From contig NZ_JAIUKE010000012.1 in assembly GCF_020176795.1 (NCBI RefSeq), positions 21,339 to 63,862 of the forward strand: a DNA stretch of 42,524 nucleotides, in the 5' to 3' direction. How positions within the stretch are numbered: position 1 is the first letter of the stretch; each line of letters opens with the position of its first letter. Under the pieces are notes generated by a model, which saw only the letters and a list, made by a program, of their open reading frames with translations, was not told where the DNA came from and did not search any database. A program made the position numbers and the translations under genes. The DNA comes from Streptomyces sp. 8L (GTDB lineage: Bacteria > Actinomycetota > Actinomycetes > Streptomycetales > Streptomycetaceae). Below are positions 1-7,804 of the stretch, one piece after another.

Positions 1-61
1 CTCTTGGGGATTGAGGTGTATGCGCAGCTCAGGACCGTCACCCGTGACCGCACCCGGACCG

Positions 62-102
<41 letters not shown>

Positions 103-482
103 CGCGCGCGGGGTGGTCCCTGACGTCGACGTTCCTGCGGGCCTATCGGGTGGCGGTCGTCCCCGCGCGTGTCCGAAACTCGCTGCCTGCCTGCACCGCA
201 TGTATGGCCGCGTGATCCGCGTTGGCCGCGAGGCGCTACGACACAGAGTGTGACTGGTGCGGTGGGTCGAGCTGCAGAGACGGGGCTGCCCATCGAACCC
301 GGGCTTGCTCGGAGATACTGAAGAGGCGAGAGCTCCCTCAGCTTCACGGGAGAGTCTCAGTGAGTCCGTGAGCCGGGGACGAAGTGGTGTGGCGAACGCC
401 TAACCGATCTCCGTTCGAGCCGGATCGAGGAGGATGGAGCCCGACGGAAACGGGCTGCTTTGTCCGTTGTTTCGGCATAGTT

Positions 483-530
483 GCAGGTGAAAGGCGTCAC
501 CCTTTTAGGTTCGAGTCCCACCTGCCCCAC
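483..530 (+). other. tRNA-like 3' end, possible attachment-site remnant
   Basis: Positions 508-530 carry a canonical T-loop (GG-TTCGAGT-CC) followed by an acceptor-like strand. Two foldings are possible. Read as a normal tRNA 3' end, CCCAC would be the T-stem and CTGCCCC the acceptor strand, whose 5' partners are absent, as expected where an element integrated into a tRNA gene. Alternatively GCAGGTG (483-489) pairs perfectly with CACCTGC (519-525), followed by one base and CCA (527-529), enclosing a hairpin AAAGG/CCTTT (490-494/501-505). The D and anticodon arms are missing, so this is not a working tRNA gene. Confidence 0.35.
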
Positions 531-643
531 TCGAACACGCATTTGGAAAAACCTTGGGACCTGCGTTCGGGTGATGGAGCTCCCGGATGTGAAGGTCGTT
601 CAAGATCGTATGCTCGGCCGTCGCTCGGCCGAACTGCAAGAGA

Positions 644-1375
644 TCATGGTTCGTAAGCGCAGCGACGCAGACACGAAAGAGTCCCCGCCGCCACTACGGC
701 GGCCGGGACTCTCCGCGGAGCTGGGGCGAGGGCCTCAGTTGTCGGCCGGCGGCCCATCGATATCGCCGGGTACGGGGTGCTCCTGGCCTGCCCCGACCTC
801 GTAGTCGGCAGCGAGCCCAGCCCCCTCCGGGTGCCGTCCGCCCGGGGCTGGTGCTCCGGCCGGCGGGTGTGACGAGCCCGAGGTGGTTTCACCGTCGGCC
901 AGGCCCGCTCGCCGGTTCCGCCGTCCGGCGGGCGGGCAGCCTCACGCGCGCTCGTACCGAGGGCGAGAGCGATGCGGTCGAGGTCGATGACCACGTCCCG
1001 GGCTTTCGCGTGAGCCCCTACCCAGCTTGATTTTCCGGAGGCTGGGGGCCCGGTGCCGACGAAGAGCACCCCCCGGTCACCACTTTCGCGAACGGCGTTG
1101 TGGCGCGCCTGTGCTGGCTGTGCCGGTGCTGCGGTTGCTGCGGCGCTGTTGCACTGCCGGTGCGCGCTGCGGGCGTTGTACGGGTCGAGGAGGCTGCCAC
1201 CGCACGCGATGGGGATGGCGTGGTCGAGGGTGAATGCCCACGGTGAGCGCTGTGCTGCCAGGCTGGTGATGCCGTATGGGATGGCTCGGCCACAGATCCA
1301 GCAGGGCAGGCCGAGGCCGCGCTGTGCGATGGTGAGGCGGCGGTAGGGGCGCCCGTTGCGCGGGTTGCCGGGCAC
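644..1375 (-). pseudogene. HNH endonuclease / P-loop ATPase fusion, C-terminally degraded
   Basis: The N-terminal half is an HNH nuclease: zinc pair CWICG (about residues 25-29), then DHAIPIACGG, NAR.AHR.CN, the usual H-N-H order. It is followed by a Walker A motif GPPASGKSSW (about 109-118) and VIDLDRIALALG, the start of a nucleotide-kinase-like ATPase found in phage and mobile-element HNH fusions. After about residue 143 the sequence becomes low-complexity Arg/Pro/Thr text unlike any ATPase, and a strong terminator-like hairpin sits inside this tail (678-712). The frame therefore looks like an intact 5' part joined to unrelated sequence. The GTG start has GGAAGG 5 nt upstream. It lies 21 nt downstream of the lipoprotein gene and may be co-transcribed. 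Confidence 0.6.
678..712 (-). terminator. Strong stem-loop, probable terminator
   Basis: AGAGTCCC and GCCGCC pair with GGCGGC and GGGACTCT around the loop ACTAC: about 14 base pairs with one C-C mismatch. On the minus strand it is followed by CTCTTTCGTG, a weak U-tract. It lies inside the 3' part of the open frame 644-1375, which argues that the ancestral gene ended before this point. Confidence 0.6.
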
Positions 1376-1396
1376 GGGCGCCTTCCTGCGGTCAGA

Positions 1397-1861
1397 TCAG
1401 CACTTGTTGTCCCGGAAGTACTGGGCCTCGTCGTGCGCGAGGCCGCCGGTGGCCTTGAGGCCAGTCTGGAACGCGGTGCACAGGTCGGCCTGCGTGTCCC
1501 TGCCGAGGGAGTCCCACGCCGCGTCCCAGGTGGCGTGATCGAGGCGTTCACGGCCGGCCTCGTTGGACTTCGCGATGCCGTCCGTGTACGCGTCGAGGTA
1601 GTCGCTGTCGCTGAGGCTCTTGCAAGCGGCGGGTACGGGCTCGGACGGTACCTGGCCGTTGCCGTCGGCGGGGATGGCTGAGACGGCGTCGACGCAGGCC
1701 TTGCGGGCGGCAGCCGGGTCCACGGCGGGTGCGGTGCTGCTGGGCTGTGCCGAGGTGGCCGGCGGGCTGGGCTTCGCGGTGCTGCCGCTGTTGCTGCTGC
1801 AACCGGCGGTGAAGGCGGCTGCGGCGAGTAGGACGGCTGCGGCTGCGCTTCGGGTAGGCAT
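1397..1861 (-). CDS. Small secreted lipoprotein, unknown function
   Basis: The product is 154 residues. The N-terminus MPTRSAAAAVLLAAAAFTAGC is a textbook lipoprotein signal peptide: positive n-region, alanine-rich h-region and lipobox FTAGC. After the lipidated Cys comes a Ser/Pro/Thr linker, then a compact acidic domain with four Cys (KACVDA, AACKS, LCTAF and the C-terminal NKC) that could form two disulfides on the outer face of the membrane. The ATG at 1861 is preferred over an upstream GTG at 1873 because it gives a proper signal peptide and sits behind GGGGGG. I do not recognise the domain; similar small lipoproteins are common in Streptomyces and its mobile elements. Confidence 0.75.
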   Translation of the reverse strand: MPTRSAAAAVLLAAAAFTAGCSSNSGSTAKPSPPATSAQPSSTAPAVDPAAARKACVDAVSAIPADGNGQVPSEPVPAACKSLSDSDYLDAYTDGIAKSNEAGRERLDHATWDAAWDSLGRDTQADLCTAFQTGLKATGGLAHDEAQYFRDNKC

Positions 1862-1956
1862 TGGTCCCCCCACGGGATCGCTGATATGTGCCAGCCATCA
1901 TCGCGGGCGTCCCGGACGCTGCTGCGACATGTGGCTGATCCGTGACACGCCGAAGA

Positions 1957-1980
1957 CCCCGACCGGTTCGTTGGTCGGGG
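1957..1980 (-). terminator. Stem-loop after the helix-turn-helix gene
   Basis: CCCCGACC (1957-1964) pairs perfectly with GGTCGGGG (1973-1980) over an 8-nt loop, with AAG/CTT flanks extending the stem. It lies 17 nt past the stop of the minus-strand gene at 1998, where a terminator would be expected. On that strand it is followed only by TCTTCGG, so the U-tract is weak, as is common in Streptomyces. Confidence 0.6.
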
Positions 1981-1997
1981 CCTTGACGGTGAAGTGA

Positions 1998-2255
1998 TCA
2001 GCCCGCCTGCGGGCATAGCTCTGCACCGCGGTCGTGACACGGCGCTGACCCGCGAGTCAAGGGGCGTTCGATGGTGCGGCGTTGCCGGGTGAGGCGGAGG
2101 ACGTCGGTGGTGTCGTACTGCGGGTAGCGAGCGGTTCCGCCGGCTCGCTGGAGCTGGCCGCGCTGGACGAGCTCGCGGACGCCGGCGGGGCTGATGCCGA
2201 GGGTATCGGCAGCCTGCTGGGCGGTCATGCGACCTGGGGCGGCGTACACGGGCAC
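1998..2255 (-). CDS. Small helix-turn-helix (excisionase/MerR-like) protein
   Basis: An 85-residue protein with the pattern MTAQQAADTLGISPAGVREL followed by VQRGQLQRAG and ARYPQYDTTDVLRL. This is the winged helix-turn-helix of the helix_turn_helix_17 / excisionase class: AxxAAxxLGIS, recognition helix, then a short wing before a terminal helix. Such proteins direct excision of integrated elements or regulate small operons. The GTG at 2255 lacks a ribosome-binding site, and TATTCT lies 4 nt upstream, so a leaderless message is possible. The alternative start at the internal ATG (MTAQQ, residue 10) would still contain the whole domain. The gene sits beside other mobile-element remnants. Confidence 0.7.
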   Translation of the reverse strand: MPVYAAPGRMTAQQAADTLGISPAGVRELVQRGQLQRAGGTARYPQYDTTDVLRLTRQRRTIERPLTRGSAPCHDRGAELCPQAG

Positions 2256-2278
2256 ACAGTCAGAATAGCCACATCAGG

Positions 2279-2893
2279 TCACGCCGCTGTCGCAGGTGGG
2301 TTGTCGGTACGACCTTCTGACGTCTCTGCGTTTTGCGTTGCCGACCCACGCTTGGGCTGGACGTACCAACCATGCTCAATCGCCTTGCGGATGCGCTCTG
2401 GAAGCCAGGATTCGTGTGCAGCGTCGCATTCCCAGAGTTCAATCAGGGCGAGTAGTTCTGACGCCCGCTTCACGTAGTTCAGGTAATACTTGGCATGTTC
2501 AGCGCTCGCGGCTCCATGGCGATGCCCCTCGGCATAGTCGGTGTTGAGCTCGCTGATCGCTTCTCCTTGGGCCCCCGCAAGAAGGCCTCGCACCCAGTCT
2601 GTTACTGCGGCGCCGAGTTGGTCTGCAGGCTCTTTTGACCACAGGCTTACGCTCGCTTCCGACACCTCGTTCTCCAGCAGGTACGCGATGAGTACCTGCC
2701 GCAGGTTGAGAACGTTCATCTCCAGCGAGTTGAGGGCCCTGAGCAACTTCGCTACCTGGTAACCGGGTTCGCCTTCATCTCGGCGGAAAGCTCTAAGCGC
2801 CTCAAAGTTTGCTGAGGTCAGAGCGTTGAGCTCGGAGGCCAACAGCCCAAGCATCCCGTCTGACCGACTTGTCTCATCAGCGTTCTGGCCCAT
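2279..2893 (-). CDS. Uncharacterised 204-residue protein
   Basis: The start is the ATG at 2893, with ACGAGG 5 nt upstream; the longer frame to 3229 enters shadow sequence. The product is soluble, mostly helical and acidic, with repeated amphipathic stretches (LLGLLASELNALTSANFEALRAF, split here by helices; LLRALNSLEMNVLNLRQVL; ELLALIELWECDAAHESWLPERIRKAIE). There is no signal peptide, membrane segment or catalytic motif that I recognise. Local base composition is lower in GC than the window average, typical of horizontally acquired Streptomyces genes. It is probably cargo or a helper of an integrated element; no function can be given. Confidence 0.6.
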   Translation of the reverse strand: MGQNADETSRSDGMLGLLASELNALTSANFEALRAFRRDEGEPGYQVAKLLRALNSLEMNVLNLRQVLIAYLLENEVSEASVSLWSKEPADQLGAAVTDWVRGLLAGAQGEAISELNTDYAEGHRHGAASAEHAKYYLNYVKRASELLALIELWECDAAHESWLPERIRKAIEHGWYVQPKRGSATQNAETSEGRTDNPPATAA

Positions 2894-3011
2894 GATGCCT
2901 CGTTCCCTCGCCTCGCTGTTGAAGGGCCAACGAGCGAGAGCGCCTCCGGCACCGCAACGTCGAGGATCTTCCCCAGAACGAGGGGACTGCCCCGCAGTGC
3001 TGACGTGGCGA

Positions 3012-3221
3012 TCAGAGCTCGTTGGGCAGGGCCTTGTGCATGAGCACGGCCGGGTCGTAGCGGTCGATCTTGAGATGGTTGGTGGACCACCGGTACACGT
3101 GGCGGTAGAGATCCTGCGGGGTGGCGCTGCTGCCGAGGTCGCTGACGCCGTCGAGGGTCTGGGTGTGCTTGTCCGCGGGGTCGTGCCATTGCAGCGTGAT
3201 GATCCAGTGGTGTTCCGCCAT
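3012..3221 (-). CDS. Small conserved-type hypothetical protein (69 residues)
   Basis: It begins MAEHHWIITLQW and is rich in aromatic and polar residues (HVYRWSTNHLKIDRYDPAVLMHKALPNEL). The even hydrophobic spacing and clear codon bias make it more likely to be a gene than a chance frame. Proteins starting with this kind of HHWI.T.QW segment are typical small accessory genes of actinobacterial integrative elements, as I recall the family; the role is unknown. No membrane segment or signal peptide. Confidence 0.6.
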   Translation of the reverse strand: MAEHHWIITLQWHDPADKHTQTLDGVSDLGSSATPQDLYRHVYRWSTNHLKIDRYDPAVLMHKALPNEL

Positions 3222-3311
3222 GTCGGCATGATGCCGGGCGTGGCTGCGCCCCGCAGCCGTATCGGTGAGACGGGTGCGGGGCGCGCGAGCGCCTGGCCTC
3301 CTACGAGAAGG

Positions 3312-3428
3312 TCAGTCGCAGGGGAAGTGGTTGGGCGGGTAGCGGCCGGCTCACCGGGCGCAGTAGTTCAGGACGGGTTGGTCGTAGCCGAGCAGTGCCT
3401 GGACGAGGGCATGGATGTGGTGTCGCAT
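3312..3428 (-). pseudogene. Possible micro-ORF interrupted by an in-frame TGA
   Basis: From the ATG at 3428 the frame reads 25 codons (MRHHIHALVQALLGYDQPVL then NYCAR), then TGA at 3351, then without a shift AGRYPPNHFPCD and a second TGA at 3312. The two halves have matching composition and a plausible small-protein style, so a point mutation to a stop in a ~38-codon gene is likely. No ribosome-binding site is obvious. Low confidence that it is or was expressed. Confidence 0.3.
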
Positions 3429-3446
3429 CTGGTCTCCAGAAGGGGT

Positions 3447-3680
3447 CTACGCGGCGTCTACGGCCTGGTCCACGGCTGGTCCACGAGCCCCTTCTGAGGG
3501 GTCCTGACCTGCGTCCACACGGTTTTCGGAAGGGGCCTGCCGCGCAGGGGGGGGGAGGAGCGCTTCGACGTCCTCCCGCCTGACCCGGACAGGTCCTCTT
3601 CCTTCCCGATGCGGATCTTCTTGTGGACGGTGATTCCGGCGGTGGTAAGCGCGGCCCTCAGGCGGGCCGAGTAGCCGTCG
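3447..3680 (-). pseudogene. Frameshifted DNA-binding (excisionase-like) protein remnant
   Basis: Two overlapping minus-strand frames each hold half of a plausible small DNA-binding protein: one reads TTAGITVHKKIRIGKEEDL, the other VRVRREDVEALLPPPARQAP and ends at the stop at 3447. The order (helix, basic stretch, then RVRREDVEALL) is the usual C-terminal wing of excisionase-type proteins. One frameshift between them explains the arrangement. A run of nine G on the plus strand (3548-3556) lies in the second half. No intact start or ribosome-binding site remains. Confidence 0.4.
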
Positions 3681-3996
3681 GGCAGGGCTGCCCGGCCGGG
3701 CCGGTGGCGCCGTCCTTCCCGTTCTTGCCGTCCGTTCCGGCTGGTCCCGCGGGCCCTTGCGGTCCGTTGTCGCCTGCCGGTCCGGCAGGCCCCTCGGGCC
3801 CGTGGACCTGTCGGCCCGCCCGGCACCGGCCCGCACAGCCCTCGGCCGGCGCCGCGAGGCGCGGGCTGCGCGGGCCTCCGGAGGGCAGGTGCCGGGCAGT
3901 TCGCGCGCCGGGCGGCCGCCCGGCGCGGTCCGCTCCGGTGCGGTCCGGGTCCGCCGGCATGCTCAGGCGGCCGCTCCCGACGTGGCGGGCGCACAT
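3658..3996 (-). pseudogene. Collagen-like Gly-X-Y repeat protein remnant
   Basis: About 12 Gly-X-Y triplets are visible at 3679-3801 (GPEGPAGPAGDNGPQGP and so on, ending GATGPAGQPCP). After CP the frame runs six codons to a stop, while the neighbouring frame continues DGYS, which fits the CPDGYS-type end known from small actinobacterial collagen-like proteins. A frameshift at CCCTGCCC is the simplest reading. The part before the repeat (residues 1-65) is basic low-complexity sequence and shows no signal peptide. It probably belongs to the degenerate mobile element. Confidence 0.45.
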
Positions 3997-4047
3997 TGCG
4001 GGCGGGGCTCGTCTGGCACTACGATTTAAATCAGTCGCTTGACTTAC
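3996..4047 (+). promoter_or_regulatory. Promoter and operator of the reductase-P450-SDR-MFS operon
   Basis: A -35-like TTGCGG (3996-4001) and -10 TACGAT (4020-4025) are separated by 18 nt. Immediately downstream, 4026-4047 is a 22-bp near-palindrome of the form TTAARTCARTCG followed by AYTGAYTTAA, matching in 20 of 22 positions. The same site occurs at 10385-10406 before the second P450 operon. A repressor bound here would cover the transcription start. The TetR encoded at 11684 is the best candidate by location. Confidence 0.65.
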
Positions 4048-4268
4048 TTCCGTCGGCCGGTCGTCCGCCGCGGAAGCCTGTCATGTGGAGGTGCACGGCC
4101 TTCGGGGCGGCGGCAGGGCTCCGTCGAGCGTGTGCCGGTACCCGCGACACCCTGGTCCCTTCGGCCCCCGGGCCGTCGTACGGCGCGGCCTTCGGCGGAC
4201 TTCCCCGCGGTCGGGAAGCCGCGGCGGCGGGCCGCGACCCATCCACCACCGAGTACGAAGGAGAGCGC

Positions 4269-5459
4269 ATGAGCCCGGTGGGCAGCGTACTGATCGTCGG
4301 GGCGTGTGCCGGGGGACTCGCGACAGCCGAGTCGCTGCGCCGCAAGGGCTACGAGGGAGCCCTCACCCTGCTCGGTGCGGAGGACGAACTCCCCTATGAC
4401 AGACCTCCGTTGTCCAAGCAGGTGCTGAGCGGGGCCTGGGAGCCCGAGCGTGCGAGGCTGCGCTCGGGCGAGGCGCTCGCGGCCCTCGGCGCGGAACTCG
4501 TGCTCGGTGACCCCGCCATCGGGTTCGACGCCGGCAGGCGCGAGGTCACGACGACCGCCGGACGCACGCTGACCGCCGACGCGGTCGTGGTGGCGACCGG
4601 GGTCACCGCCCGGACGCTGCCCGCGCAGCGGGGGGTCGAGGGCACCCATGTGGTCAGGGACCTCGGTGACGCCGTAGCGCTGCGCTCCGGCCTGTCGGCC
4701 GCCCGCCGTGTCGTGGTCGTCGGTGACGGCGTGTTGGGTGCGGAAGCCGCGGCCACCGCCCGGCGGATGGGTCTCGACGTGGCCCTGGTCGGCCCGCAGC
4801 CCGCCCCGATGACGGACCAACTCGGCCCCCTGGTCGCCGGGCACCTCGCCGACCTCCACCGCCGCCACGGTGTCGCACTGCACGGCGGGGTGCTGCTCGA
4901 CGCCCTGCACACGGACGGCGGACGGGTGAGCGGGCTCCGGCTCAGCGACGGCACGGAACTCGACGCGGACGTCGTGGTCACCGCCGTCGGCTGCACACCG
5001 GCCACCGCGTGGCTGGAGAACAGCGGTATCGACCTGAACGACGGAGTCGTGTGCGACGCCCGCTGCCGCGCCGCTCCCGGCGTCTGGGCCGTGGGGGACG
5101 TGGCCCGCTGGCACCACGAAGGACTGGGACGCCTCGTGCGCCTGGAGAACAGGACCAACGCCTCGGAGCAGGCGCTCGCCGTCGCCTCCGACATCCTCGG
5201 CGAGGGCAGGCCCTACATGCCCGTGCCGTACTTCTGGACCGACCAGTTCGACGTGAAGTTGCAGGTGTACGGGATCGCCTCGCAGGACGCCGGAGCCGAG
5301 GTCGTCGAGGGCGACCCGGCCGCAGGGCGCTTCGTGGTCCGCCACGACGGCTCCCTCGGACCCGAGCGCGTGATCGGCTGGAACATGCCCAAGCAGACCA
5401 GGCTGCACCGCGCACACGTCGTCGACCGGTACGCGCGGCCCCCGCAGCCCGTCCCGTAG
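4269..5459 (+). CDS. FAD/NAD(P)H-dependent ferredoxin reductase
   Basis: A 396-residue member of the FAD pyridine-nucleotide-disulfide reductase fold, class of ferredoxin/putidaredoxin reductases that feed P450s. Visible: N-terminal FAD Rossmann motif VLIVGACAGGLATAESLRRKGY (split: VLIVGACAGGLATAE), the signature YDRPPLSKQVL, NAD(P) motif VVVVGDGVLGAEAAATARRMG (GDGVLGAEAA core), and the second FAD motif VWAVGDVARW. The usual GxGxxG is GACAGG and GDGVLG, so one Gly differs in each. ATG 4269 follows AAGGAGAG by 6 nt. First gene of its operon, 128 nt before a P450; no ferredoxin lies in this operon, but one is encoded at 12407. Transfers electrons from NAD(P)H to ferredoxin. Confidence 0.88.
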   Translation: MSPVGSVLIVGACAGGLATAESLRRKGYEGALTLLGAEDELPYDRPPLSKQVLSGAWEPERARLRSGEALAALGAELVLGDPAIGFDAGRREVTTTAGRTLTADAVVVATGVTARTLPAQRGVEGTHVVRDLGDAVALRSGLSAARRVVVVGDGVLGAEAAATARRMGLDVALVGPQPAPMTDQLGPLVAGHLADLHRRHGVALHGGVLLDALHTDGGRVSGLRLSDGTELDADVVVTAVGCTPATAWLENSGIDLNDGVVCDARCRAAPGVWAVGDVARWHHEGLGRLVRLENRTNASEQALAVASDILGEGRPYMPVPYFWTDQFDVKLQVYGIASQDAGAEVVEGDPAAGRFVVRHDGSLGPERVIGWNMPKQTRLHRAHVVDRYARPPQPVP

Positions 5460-5587
5460 AACGCGGGCCCCGGCATCCCGCCCGGCCACCGGCTCCCCGG
5501 CCGTGCGGCGCACCCCGGGCAGGCCCGCCGCACACCCGAGTCGGCCGCACGATGCCCGGCCGAGCCCCCAGACAAAGGAGTTGAGCG

Positions 5588-6814
5588 ATGACCGTCCAGA
5601 GCAGTACCGACGAGAACATTCCGGCCTTCCCCGCCCCCCGGTCACCGGCGTGCCCCTTCGCGCCGTCACCGGAGCTGCGGGCGCTCACCGAGCACGGCCC
5701 CGTCACCCGGGTGCGCTCGTGGGGCGGCTCGACCCCCTGGGCCGTGACGGGCCACGCGGAGCAGAAGGAACTGCTCTCCGACCCGCGCCTCAGCGTCGAC
5801 TTCGCCGCACCCAACTTCCCCAGCCCCATCGACCCCGCGCACAGTCACGGCAAGGCCCCCGACCTGAGCTTCGTCGGCATGGACGACCCGGAGCACGCCC
5901 GGCTGCGCCGCATGATCAGCGGAACGTTCACCATCAAACGGGTCGAGGCGATGCGCCCGGCGGTCCAGCGCATCACGGACGACTTCATCGACCGCATGCT
6001 GGCGGGCCCCAAACCGGCCGACCTCGTCCAGGCCCTGGCACTGCCCCTGCCCTCCATGGTGATCTCCGACATGCTCGGAGTGCCCTACACGGACCACCAG
6101 TTCTTCCAGGCCAACAGCAAGGTGCTGGTCTCCGCCACCGCGAGTGCCGCGGAGCGCGGCGCGGCGCACGCGGCGCTCACCGGCTATCTGGACGACCTGG
6201 TCGCCCACAAGATCGAGAACCCGGCCGACGACCTGATCTCCAAGCTCGGCGCCCAGGTCGAGGCGGGTGAGCTGACGGCCCACGGGGCCGCCACCATGGG
6301 CGTACTGCTGCTCCTCGGCGGTCACGAGACGACCGCCAACATGATCAGCCTCGGCACTCTGGCCCTTCTCCAGCATCCCGGCCAACTTGCCGCGATCAGG
6401 GAGGCCGATGACCCGAAGGTCGTCGTGAACGCGGTGGAGGAACTGCTGCGGTACCTCTCGATCGTGCACCTGGGCCGGCGCCGAACGGCCCTGGAGGACA
6501 TCCGGATCGCAGGCCAGACCATCCCTGCCGGTGACGGGGTCATCCTGCTCGGGGAGCTGGCCAACCGCGATCCCGCGGTGTTCGCCGAGCCCGACCGGCT
6601 CGACATCACCCGCAACGCACGCCAGCACCAGGCGTTCGGCGGCGGCACGCACCACTGTGTGGGGCAGCCCCTGGCCAGGCTCGAACTGCAGGTGATCTAT
6701 CCGACCCTGTTCCGCCGCATCCCCACGCTCCGTGCGGCGGTCCCGCTCGACGACGCGGAGTTCAAGTACGACGCGGTGATCTACGGACTGCACAAGCTCC
6801 CCGTGACCTGGTGA
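5588..6814 (+). CDS. Cytochrome P450, CYP105-like
   Basis: A 408-residue soluble bacterial P450, normal length. Landmarks in order: FVGMDDPEHARLRRMI (C-helix, Arg for haem propionate), I-helix LLLGGHETTANM with the acid-threonine pair for oxygen activation, K-helix EELLRY (ExxR), and the haem loop FGGGTHHCVGQPLAR with the thiolate Cys. The end IYGLHKLPVTW and the DPEH/GHETTANM context resemble CYP105, a family that oxidises xenobiotics and macrolide- or steroid-like substrates. Ribosome-binding site AAAGGAG before ATG. It needs a ferredoxin and reductase; the reductase is the preceding gene. Substrate unknown. Confidence 0.92.
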   Translation: MTVQSSTDENIPAFPAPRSPACPFAPSPELRALTEHGPVTRVRSWGGSTPWAVTGHAEQKELLSDPRLSVDFAAPNFPSPIDPAHSHGKAPDLSFVGMDDPEHARLRRMISGTFTIKRVEAMRPAVQRITDDFIDRMLAGPKPADLVQALALPLPSMVISDMLGVPYTDHQFFQANSKVLVSATASAAERGAAHAALTGYLDDLVAHKIENPADDLISKLGAQVEAGELTAHGAATMGVLLLLGGHETTANMISLGTLALLQHPGQLAAIREADDPKVVVNAVEELLRYLSIVHLGRRRTALEDIRIAGQTIPAGDGVILLGELANRDPAVFAEPDRLDITRNARQHQAFGGGTHHCVGQPLARLELQVIYPTLFRRIPTLRAAVPLDDAEFKYDAVIYGLHKLPVTW

Positions 6815-6933
6815 CCGCACGCCGCCGCTGCCCGATCCGCTCCACGGGCTCCGGCGGCGCCCCTCTCAGGCACACGCCCCGCCCCTGAGCGCGGGGGCCC
6901 GGCGGCCCCGGGAACACGATCGAAGGGAACAGC

Positions 6934-7749
6934 GTGAGAACCGGACTTGAGAACCGAACGGCCCTGGTCACGGGAGGCAGCGCGAACATCGGCCGCGCGA
7001 TCGCGCTCGCCTTCGCCGCGGAGGGCGCACGCGTGGCGATCGTGGGGCGGGACGCGGAGGCCGGTGAGAGGACCCGGGACGCCCTCGTCGAAGCGGGCGC
7101 CGTGGACGCGTCCTGGCACCGGGCCGACACGACCGATCGCGCCCAGGTCGCCGCCGCGGTGGAAGCCGTGGCCGGCCGGCACGGCGGTGTCGATGTCCTG
7201 GTGAACAACGTCGGCGGCAACACCGGTCTCGACGCGTTCGTGGATTCCGAACCGGCGGCGTGGGAAGCCGAGATCGGCCTCAACCTGACCACCACGCTCA
7301 ACTGCACGCACGCCGTCCTGCCGGGGATGATCGCCCGGGGCGGCGGCCGGATCGTGAACATCGGCTCCACGGCCGGGTTCCTCGGAGACCCCCTGATGGC
7401 CGTGTACTCGGCCGCGAAGGGAGCGGTGCACGCCTTCACCAGGGTCCTGGCGAAGGAGGTGGGCGCCCACGGCATCACGGTCAACGCGGTGGCGCCGTAC
7501 GGCACTCTGCCGGACGACCCGGCGCAGGACGTGAGCCCGGGCAGCCGGTGGCACCCGGACGGGCTGTTCTCCCGGCTGATGCGGGAGCGCGGCGAGGAGA
7601 TGCGCTCCCTCGGCCGTCGCACCCTGCTCGGGCGCACCACCGCGCGGCCGGCGGAGGTCGCGGCCGCCGTGGTCTACCTCGCGTCCGAACCCGCCGCTTT
7701 CGTCACAGGACAGGTCCTGTCCGTCGACGGCGGCACCCGAATAGCGTGA
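6934..7749 (+). CDS. Short-chain dehydrogenase/reductase (SDR)
   Basis: A 271-residue classical SDR acting on alcohol/ketone groups with NAD(P). Seen: TGGSANIGRAIA cofactor motif (TGxxxxIG type), NNVGG, active-site S (NIGSTAGF), and YSAAK with catalytic Tyr and Lys, then the C-terminal VDGGTRIA. The acid/basic pattern after strand 2 (VGRDAE) leaves the cofactor choice open. GTG start at 6934 behind GAAGGGAA. It lies 119 nt after the P450; GC-rich inverted repeats in that gap (around 6865-6900) could attenuate expression. Probably oxidises or reduces the product of the P450, by operon context. Confidence 0.9.
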   Translation: MRTGLENRTALVTGGSANIGRAIALAFAAEGARVAIVGRDAEAGERTRDALVEAGAVDASWHRADTTDRAQVAAAVEAVAGRHGGVDVLVNNVGGNTGLDAFVDSEPAAWEAEIGLNLTTTLNCTHAVLPGMIARGGGRIVNIGSTAGFLGDPLMAVYSAAKGAVHAFTRVLAKEVGAHGITVNAVAPYGTLPDDPAQDVSPGSRWHPDGLFSRLMRERGEEMRSLGRRTLLGRTTARPAEVAAAVVYLASEPAAFVTGQVLSVDGGTRIA

Positions 7750-7804
7750 AACGACAACGCCCGTGCGCGACCGCGGAGGTCCGGCGCGCGGGCCGGAAAG
7801 AGAC

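Noticed and set aside
4044..5669. 541-codon minus-strand frame opposite the ferredoxin reductase
   Set aside because: Shadow frame with no motifs; the plus-strand frame encodes the FAD reductase with ribosome-binding site.
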